DNA of 38,171 nucleotides from Chloroflexota bacterium (GTDB taxonomy: Bacteria; Chloroflexota; Dehalococcoidia; Lucifugimonadales; UBA3495), in assembly GCA_022568195.1 (NCBI GenBank), contig JADFFS010000015.1, positions 1 through 38,171 on the forward strand, in the 5' to 3' direction. Made by a program: the position numbers and the translations under genes. Below are positions 32,950 through 38,171 of the stretch, one piece after another; the first letter of the stretch is position 1; every line of letters starts with the position of its first letter. The notes beneath the pieces were generated by a model, which was not told where the DNA came from, did not search any database, and saw only the letters and a program-made list of their open reading frames with translations.

Positions 32950-34353
32950 ATGTCGAGCCGACGCCGTTGGACCATCTTTGGAACTATCTTCGTCGTGGCC
33001 ATTGTGGCCATCGCGGCGGTGGTGGTGTTTTTGCTCCTGGACAACGGCACGCCATCACCGGCCAATGCCCGCGTATCCGTGCAAGAAATCATTAACAAGG
33101 TCGAAACGGACCGGCGCAGGGAAACCGCTGCGCCAATCAGCAACTTTCTCCCTGCCCAGGTGGGGCAGGACTTGATGCCCGGAGATGGAGTCAAGACCTT
33201 TCCGGACAGCGAGGCGCGGGTGGACATCCTGGTTAATGAGTTCCTGCGGATTACCAGGACGACACCCAACACCGTGTGGCGCCTGGGCCAGTTCGCCCTG
33301 GACCAAACGACTATAATCGAGTTGGACCAAGGGAAGATGTTCCTGCTGGACGAAGGGTTCGCTGCGGGAGAGAACCCGGTTAAGGTGGTGACCCCGGCTG
33401 GTACAGCATCGCCTAGGGGCACCTGGATGAGCGTGGGATACGACCCGAAAACCGGGGTGACCGAGGTCCAGTGCTTCCGGGGAACATGTGAGCTGGAAAA
33501 CGATCTGGGGGTCCAGGTGCTGACCGACGAGCAAAAGAGCACGGTAACCGCCGAGACCAAGCCCACGGAGCCCATATTCCTGGCCCCCGTGGAACGTCAG
33601 ATATTCGTCGAGCTACCCGAAGCCAAGCGAGGAGAGGTACCGATTCCAACCCCGGTGGTGATCCCGCCAACGGTGACACCGGCTCCAACCCCGTCACCCA
33701 CGGACACACCACAGCCGGTACCCACCGAGGAGCCCACCTCCGTCCCCACCGCCACGCCCACCGTGGTCCCTACACTGGCTCCGACCGCTACACCGGTAGC
33801 GACGGACGTTCCGACGCCGGCTCCCTTGCCCACGCCTACCTGGACCACGTTACCGACCGCTACGCCGACGCCGGCGCCTAGGGTGCTGCCAACCGCCACT
33901 CCAGTGCCAACAGCAACGCCGGTCCCCACCCCGACTCCGACCCTGACTCCCACACCGACGCCCACACCCACACCCACACCCACGCCCACGCCAACCGCGA
34001 CACCGACGCCAACCGCCACACCTGAGCCGGCAGCCACGGCTACGCCAGCGCCGACGGCCTTGCCCGAGAGGCAAACAAACATAGGTCCCAACCTGTTCGC
34101 CGGCACGGCCAAGATAGACGGTGTTCCGGCGGCCGAAGGTACGACAATAACTGGCTGGGCCGAGGGATTTCTACAACCCGTGGGACAGGGCGTGGTAAAG
34201 GACGGCGCCTACTTTTTCAGTGTATTCCAGTACGGAAAGGCTTCTTTCGCTGGCAGGATCATAACCTTCAAGATTGGAGATCTGACCGCCAACGAGACCG
34301 CCGCCTGGGAGTCATTGGGTGTGACCGAGCTAAATTTGACCGCCTCCAACTAA
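32950..34353 (+). CDS. Membrane-anchored FecR-domain protein with Pro/Thr linker
   Basis: 467 residues. It has one membrane helix (WTIFGTIFVVAIVAIAAVVVFLLL, 7-30), then a FecR-like domain (about 55-190: GQDLMPGDGVKTFPDSEARVDILVNEFLRI, WRLGQFALDQTTIIELDQGKMFLL, VVTPAGTASPRGTWMSVGY). A roughly 140-residue Pro/Thr linker made of PTPTPTPT runs is encoded by CACACC/CACGCC microsatellite DNA. A small C-terminal domain (NLFAGTAKIDGVPAAEGTTITGWAEG ... FAGRIITFKIGDLTANETAAWESLG) of a type recurrent in Chloroflexota surface proteins ends it. It is probably co-transcribed with the cyclase. The FecR domain is outside the membrane; its ligand is unknown. Confidence 0.85.
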   Translation: MSSRRRWTIFGTIFVVAIVAIAAVVVFLLLDNGTPSPANARVSVQEIINKVETDRRRETAAPISNFLPAQVGQDLMPGDGVKTFPDSEARVDILVNEFLRITRTTPNTVWRLGQFALDQTTIIELDQGKMFLLDEGFAAGENPVKVVTPAGTASPRGTWMSVGYDPKTGVTEVQCFRGTCELENDLGVQVLTDEQKSTVTAETKPTEPIFLAPVERQIFVELPEAKRGEVPIPTPVVIPPTVTPAPTPSPTDTPQPVPTEEPTSVPTATPTVVPTLAPTATPVATDVPTPAPLPTPTWTTLPTATPTPAPRVLPTATPVPTATPVPTPTPTLTPTPTPTPTPTPTPTPTATPTPTATPEPAATATPAPTALPERQTNIGPNLFAGTAKIDGVPAAEGTTITGWAEGFLQPVGQGVVKDGAYFFSVFQYGKASFAGRIITFKIGDLTANETAAWESLGVTELNLTASN

Positions 34354-34467
34354 CCATGGGAACCGGCTTCCCAACGGGTGGGCGGCCATCTTGTCGCTGC
34401 GGCCTGGCCAACGTTGAAACTGGGGGGGACTTGGGGAATCCCACTGGCCCCGCTGCATCCTGGCTAA

Positions 34468-34525
34468 CCGTAAAGATGTAGCGAGGAGCGTTGCCCCTCA
34501 CTGCATCTTTAGTATTTACGGGAGG
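34468..34525 (+). promoter_or_regulatory. Leader hairpin that can pair with the ribosome binding site
   Basis: TAAAGATGTAGCGAGG (34471-34486) pairs with CCTCACTGCATCTTTA (34496-34511): 16 positions with one G-U and one mismatch and a 9-nt loop. CCGTAAA (34468-34474) is also complementary to TTTACGG (34515-34521), whose last bases are the start of the Shine-Dalgarno GGGAGG (34520-34525). Both pairings use 34471-34474, so they partly exclude each other. This looks like an RNA switch or attenuator for the deacetylase gene. Confidence 0.5.
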
Positions 34526-34532
34526 TGACGGA

Positions 34533-35441
34533 ATGATGGACCGGGATTTGGTGGGATACGGCCGCAACGTTCCACGGGTTGACTGGCCCCAAGGCGCCAG
34601 GATAGCCGTCTCGGTGGTGGTCAACTACGAAGAAGGCGCGGAGTATTCCCTGCTGGACGGAGACTCTCACCACGAAACCAACGGCGAAGTGCCCTCACCG
34701 GTCCCGCCCAATGAACGGGACTTGAACAACGAATCCTTTTTCGAATACGGCAGCCGCGTGGGGGTATGGCGCCTTTTGAATTTGCTGGAGCGCTACCAGG
34801 TGCCCAGCACTTTTTTCTGCTGCGCGTTGGCCTTGGAGCGGAACCCGGAGGTGGCCAAAGAAATCGTCGCCCGGGGCCACGAGGTGTGCGGCCATGGCTA
34901 CCGTTGGGAGGAGTACCATTCCATGGACCGGGACTCAGAGCGGGAGGCTATTCAGAAAACCGTCGCGTCCCTGGAGACGACTACTGGGCAGCGTCCCGTT
35001 GGGTGGTTTACCCGCTATGGTCCCAGCGTAAACACCCGGGAATTGGTGGCCGAACACGGGGGCTTCCTGTACGACAGCGCCGGTCTCAACGATGACCTTC
35101 CCTACTACGTAACAGTCAAGGAAAAACCGTGGCTGGTGGTCCCCTATAGCATGGAAACCAACGACGCCCGGTTCTGGAGGGGAGGCCTGGTCAGCATCAA
35201 CGACTTCTACGACTACCTGAAGGATACCTTCGAGTGTCTGTACGAGGAAGGAGCGACCCATCCCAAGATGATGTCTGTTGGGCTTCACTGCCGCATCGCG
35301 GGCCGTCCGGCACGCTCCAAAGCAGTGGAACGCTTCCTGCAATACACGCGTGGTTTTCCGGGAGTTTGGTTCGCCCGGCGCGCCGACATCGCCAGGTGGT
35401 GGTTGGAACATTACCCTGCTGATGGAGCCCTCAAGCCCTAG
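34533..35441 (+). CDS. Polysaccharide deacetylase-fold protein (PuuE/PgdA type)
   Basis: 302 residues from ATG 34533, chosen for GGGAGG 7 nt upstream; the ORF track starts 14 codons earlier at a TTG inside the leader hairpin. Family motifs are GYGRNVPRVDWPQGARIAVSVVVNYEEGAEYSLLDGD, the NodB-like core VPSTFFCCALALERNPEVAKEIVARGHEVCGHGYRWEEYHSMDRDSE (metal His residues), and GWFTRYGPSVNTRELVAEHGGFLYDSAGLNDDLPYYV. The second half resembles cytoplasmic PuuE allantoinases and PgdA-like deacetylases. No signal peptide is seen, favouring a small-molecule amidohydrolase over a wall enzyme. Confidence 0.9.
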   Translation: MMDRDLVGYGRNVPRVDWPQGARIAVSVVVNYEEGAEYSLLDGDSHHETNGEVPSPVPPNERDLNNESFFEYGSRVGVWRLLNLLERYQVPSTFFCCALALERNPEVAKEIVARGHEVCGHGYRWEEYHSMDRDSEREAIQKTVASLETTTGQRPVGWFTRYGPSVNTRELVAEHGGFLYDSAGLNDDLPYYVTVKEKPWLVVPYSMETNDARFWRGGLVSINDFYDYLKDTFECLYEEGATHPKMMSVGLHCRIAGRPARSKAVERFLQYTRGFPGVWFARRADIARWWLEHYPADGALKP

Positions 35442-35507
35442 CGGCTGACATCGCAGCTGCCTGTGTTGTAGGATTAGCGCCTACTCAATACGAAGGCGGG
35501 TAACGAG

Positions 35508-36407
35508 ATGAAATTCGGAGTGTGCATTCCCCACTACGGCAGGCCCATCGACGTGGACAGTTTGACGGATATGGCGGTGAGAGCGGAGCAAATGGGGTTC
35601 GACTCGGTGTGGGTCACCGACCACATCATTGTCCCCCACAATATCCCCGGCCGCGGCGACATTGTTTACCGGCACGACATGCTGGAACCCTTGAGCCTGC
35701 TGACTCACTTGGCGGCGGTTACCAACAGAGTCAACGTGGGCACCAGCGTGATAATCCTCCCCTATAGGAACCCCATCATATTGGCCAAGGCCATCGCCAC
35801 GGCCGACGTGCTGTCCAAGGGCAGGGTCATCTTTGGGGCCGCCGTGGGCTGGATGGAGGGGGAATTTGCGGCGCTGAAAGCGCCCTTCGCCGACCGGGGA
35901 AAGGTAGGCAACGAGTACCTGCGATTACTGAAGGAGCTGTGGACCAACGCCACCCCGTCCTTCCAAGGAGAGTATTTCCAATTCTCCGACGTCACCGTAT
36001 CACCCATGCCGGTGCAAAAGCCCCACCCGCCCATCTGGGTCGGGGGCAGAAGCCGCCGGGGAGTCCGGCGGGCCGTGGACTACGGGGACTTTTGGCACCC
36101 GTCCCAGATGGGTCCTGAGGAGCTGTCCAAAAACGCGGCGTACATGCGAAGATACTCAGCCTCGGTGGGCAGAGAGCACCCGCCCAAGCTCTCTTGCCGT
36201 GTGACCTTGAACTTTGGCAATGTCTCTGCCGGGGCGGAGCGGCCGCCGCTGCACGGCACCAGCGAAGACATAATCGGGGACTTGGCCGGCTATGCCGAAG
36301 CAGGGGTCGAGCACGTGATAATGGAGATCGCCGGGGACAGCTTCGACGACAAATTCCGGGCCATGGACCGTTTCATCAACGAGGTGAAGCCCAAGGTCCC
36401 CGCTTAA
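35508..36407 (+). CDS. LLM-class F420-dependent oxidoreductase
   Basis: 299 residues of the luciferase-like monooxygenase fold: MKFGVCIPHYGRPIDVDSLTDMAVRAEQMGFDSVWVTDHIIVP, VGTSVIILPYRNPIILAKAIATADVLSKGRVIFGAAVGWMEGEFAAL, and PHPPIWVGGRSRRGVRRAVDYGDFWHP. This matches the TIGR03619-type F420 subgroup; whether the cofactor is F420 or FMN cannot be proven here. Such enzymes are abundant in SAR202-type Chloroflexota and are thought to attack recalcitrant organic matter. ATG 35508 has a GGCGGG-type site upstream. A small GTAGG/CCTAC hairpin (35468-35484) lies in the gap. Confidence 0.93.
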   Translation: MKFGVCIPHYGRPIDVDSLTDMAVRAEQMGFDSVWVTDHIIVPHNIPGRGDIVYRHDMLEPLSLLTHLAAVTNRVNVGTSVIILPYRNPIILAKAIATADVLSKGRVIFGAAVGWMEGEFAALKAPFADRGKVGNEYLRLLKELWTNATPSFQGEYFQFSDVTVSPMPVQKPHPPIWVGGRSRRGVRRAVDYGDFWHPSQMGPEELSKNAAYMRRYSASVGREHPPKLSCRVTLNFGNVSAGAERPPLHGTSEDIIGDLAGYAEAGVEHVIMEIAGDSFDDKFRAMDRFINEVKPKVPA

Positions 36408-36505
36408 TTCGATTCAACGGACCGGACCATCCGGTGTTCAGGTTAACCATATTCTGGCAAACAGGAATTTCCTGCCTCACCCTCAGTTAGAGGCTGAACA
36501 ACCCA

Positions 36506-37798
36506 TCAGGTCGCGGGCACCCCACGAGCATAAAGCTGGCGCAGGGGCACCCGGGCGAAACTCAAGATAACGACGACCACGAAGCCGATCCCGCTGGCAG
36601 CCAGAATTATCGGCGCATTAAGCGCGCCAAGGCCGGCCAGGACACCGTTAACCAGGTTGAAGCTGGCCATAAAGCCGTTGGTATGCCAGTTATAAACGCC
36701 CAACAAACGGCCACGGATAGCGTCGGGCGCGATGGTCTGAATCATGGCGTGGCTCAGGGTCATGAACCCTCCCTGGGAGGCACCCATGCCTGCCGCTGCT
36801 GCGATGGCCAGGGGCATGTTTGGGGCCATGGCCAAAACCACCGGGGCTATACCGCTGAAAATCCCTAGCCAGAGCAACAACCGGCCCCTGGCCGCTTGGG
36901 ACCTAACACCAGCCAGACTCAGGGCCGTCACCAATGCCGCCAGGCCATATCCCACCATCAGGTTGCTAAATCCCGCCATGATACCGGCGCCATCGCCCGC
37001 GTCCAGTTTGTCCAACACCAGAACCGGAAACAAGGATTCGAAGGACATGGTCATCCCGCAGTGAGCCACCACCAGCAGAATCAAGGAGACGATCAGAGGA
37101 TGGTGGTACATGTAGCTCAACCCGGCCATCAGGTTGCTAAGGAATATCTCCCCGAACCTCCCGGCTTGCACCACTCCCCTGGAGACGGTCCGTATACTCA
37201 ACACTGCGAACAAGCCAAGGACATACATTGCGGCGCATAGGAAGAATACCCAGTTCTGGTGACCGGTGGCCCAAATGACCACGAGTATCAGGAAGGGGCC
37301 TGAGAACCGTGAGCCCTGAACGGTCGCTTGGTACAGGGATACGGCGTTAAGTATCCCTTCCCGGGAAACCATGTTGGCCAGTAACGCTTGTGCAGCCGGC
37401 ATCTGGGTTGACCGCGCCGACCCGGTGACAGCCGAAAGCACCAGCACCTGCCAAGGTTGGGCAACACCGGTCGCAACCAGGATGGCCAAAATCAGGTTGT
37501 CAACCACGTTCACGGCGTAGGCGCAGGCCAGGACGGTGCGGCGGTCGAACCGGTCGGCCAGGTAACCCGCCAGGGGCGAGACCAACACCGAGGGTATCAT
37601 GGCGGCGAAAATGACCGCTCCCGTCCAAGTGGACGACCCGGTTAGGTCCAAGATAAAAGCGGCCCGGGCCACGATCAAGGCCCAGGCTGCGGACTGGGAG
37701 CATAGGGTGGCCAGCCATAGCTTGCGATATTCGGGATATTCGAAGGACGAAAAGTAGCGGGACTTCAGACTTTGTCCCAGGCTGGCCAGACCGATCAA
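36506..37798 (-). CDS. Major facilitator superfamily exporter
   Basis: 430 residues with about 12 predicted helices. Typical MFS elements are the FEYPEYRKLWLATLCSQSAAW start, the loop 2-3 motif GYLADRFDRRTVLACAYAVN, and GASQGGFMTLSHAMIQTIAPDAIRGRLLGVYN in the C-half. The pattern fits the MFS_3/EntS-type drug or siderophore exporters. The start is a TTG at 37798 with GAGGAG about 9 nt upstream. It is convergent with the LLM oxidoreductase (98-nt gap). The substrate is unknown. Confidence 0.92.
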   Translation of the reverse strand: MIGLASLGQSLKSRYFSSFEYPEYRKLWLATLCSQSAAWALIVARAAFILDLTGSSTWTGAVIFAAMIPSVLVSPLAGYLADRFDRRTVLACAYAVNVVDNLILAILVATGVAQPWQVLVLSAVTGSARSTQMPAAQALLANMVSREGILNAVSLYQATVQGSRFSGPFLILVVIWATGHQNWVFFLCAAMYVLGLFAVLSIRTVSRGVVQAGRFGEIFLSNLMAGLSYMYHHPLIVSLILLVVAHCGMTMSFESLFPVLVLDKLDAGDGAGIMAGFSNLMVGYGLAALVTALSLAGVRSQAARGRLLLWLGIFSGIAPVVLAMAPNMPLAIAAAAGMGASQGGFMTLSHAMIQTIAPDAIRGRLLGVYNWHTNGFMASFNLVNGVLAGLGALNAPIILAASGIGFVVVVILSFARVPLRQLYARGVPAT

Positions 37799-37843
37799 CT
37801 TGTTAACTCCTCAAAGACACTCAACACCTTCCCAGGCAGGTCC

Positions 37844-37870
37844 GAATACCCCGATGCAATCGGGGTATTC
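37844..37870. repeat. Perfect 12-bp hairpin GAATACCCCGAT-GCA-ATCGGGGTATTC
   Basis: 12-bp arms with a 3-nt loop, centred on the same CCCCGAT/ATCGGGG core as the hairpins at 7118 and 30667 but without the CATTCC ends. Outer CCCAGG (37831) and CCTGGG (37879) extend the symmetry. It lies between the partial membrane gene and the MFS gene, both on the minus strand, and could also end transcription. Confidence 0.75.
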
Positions 37871-38068
37871 GGGGTAGCCCTGGGCAGGCCTGACCCTCCC
37901 CAAACAAGGCGAAAGGCGTTTTCCAGAGATATGGGCTTACCGTGATGGCGTTGGGAATACGGGGTGACCGGCTATCTGGGCGAGTAGGCCGTCGGCCGCA
38001 GGATGGTGCTTTGCGACTGGCTCACCAGCGGACCGTTGGCTTCCGACGCCGCCCGGGCCTTTTGCCAT

Positions 38069-38171
38069 TCAGGGTCGGCGCAGCCGCATTGCGTACAGAA
38101 GCCCGATGGACAAGGGAATGGTGAGTATCAACAGCCCCAAGAAGGGCCACGACGGTCCACGGCCCCAATTG
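38069..38171 (-). CDS. C-terminal end of a membrane protein (cut by window edge)
   Basis: Only the last 33 codons are inside the window. Read on the minus strand they give NWGRGPSWPFLGLLILTIPLSIGLLYAMRLRRP and a TGA, i.e. one membrane helix followed by a short basic tail. This is a plausible C-terminus of an integral membrane protein. A different minus-strand frame over the same bases also stays open (FCTQCGCADPEWQKARAASEANGP) but has no start inside the window and overlaps an upstream stop, so I favour the first. Confidence 0.4.
   Translation of the reverse strand, partial: NWGRGPSWPFLGLLILTIPLSIGLLYAMRLRRP

Noticed and set aside
33597-34112. Gly/Val-repeat minus-strand ORF (GVGVGVGVG)
   Set aside because: Antisense of the PTPTPT stalk in the FecR protein.

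Overview
The window looks like a stretch of chromosome from an uncultivated Chloroflexota bacterium, most likely of the SAR202/Dehalococcoidia type. This is inferred from gene content and style, not from a marker gene. It is GC-rich with no rRNA or tRNA. It has many secreted or lipid-anchored proteins with long Pro/Thr linkers, PPC/cohesin/dockerin architectures, a thiolase-like/DUF35 operon, an F420-type LLM oxidoreductase, an AS amidase, DUF1501, and frequent TTG starts behind strong Shine-Dalgarno sites.

Layout. 1-5.1 kb: a truncated alpha/beta hydrolase (-), a DUF1501 protein (+), a serine beta-lactamase-fold hydrolase (+), a GlcG/HbpS protein (-) and a stand-alone 5'-3' exonuclease (-) with a good promoter. 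5.4-11.5 kb: three secreted or anchored proteins on the minus strand: a zincin lipoprotein, then a two-gene unit of a 1094-aa PPC x7-cohesin-dockerin protein and a membrane-anchored cohesin protein. 11.7-16.6 kb: a translesion mutagenesis cassette on the minus strand (ImuB-like, DUF6504, DnaE2) with no ImuA. 16.6-17.1 kb: a DUF559 endonuclease-like gene bracketed by inverted copies of a palindromic CCCCCTTT repeat. 17.3-18.7 kb: a membrane-bound MA-type metallopeptidase. 18.8-24.0 kb: two thiolase-fold proteins that lack the catalytic Cys and His residues, two DUF35 proteins, a cyclophilin lipoprotein and an enoyl-CoA hydratase, with a convergent beta-hydroxyacid dehydrogenase. 25.1-29.0 kb: a sugar-nucleotide epimerase, a thioredoxin reductase, a TauE-like exporter and an AcoX/NAD-kinase-like protein. 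29.2-38.2 kb: an amidase, a CHASE2 adenylate cyclase with an adjacent FecR-like membrane protein, a PuuE-like deacetylase, an LLM oxidoreductase, an MFS exporter and the tail of a membrane protein.

Intergenic space is rich in small dispersed elements. There are three copies of an AAATCCCCC...CCCCCTTT/AAAGGGGG...GGGGGATTT palindrome. There are three elements of about 95 bp with CATTCC...GGAATGA ends, two of which carry a CCCCGAT/ATCGGGG hairpin. There are CTGANNG heptad arrays at several sites, and a tandem 12-mer. The most interesting units are the DUF559-repeat element, the Cys-less thiolase/DUF35 quartet, the cohesin/dockerin pair, the ImuA-less mutasome, and a hairpin that could mask the ribosome binding site of the deacetylase gene.
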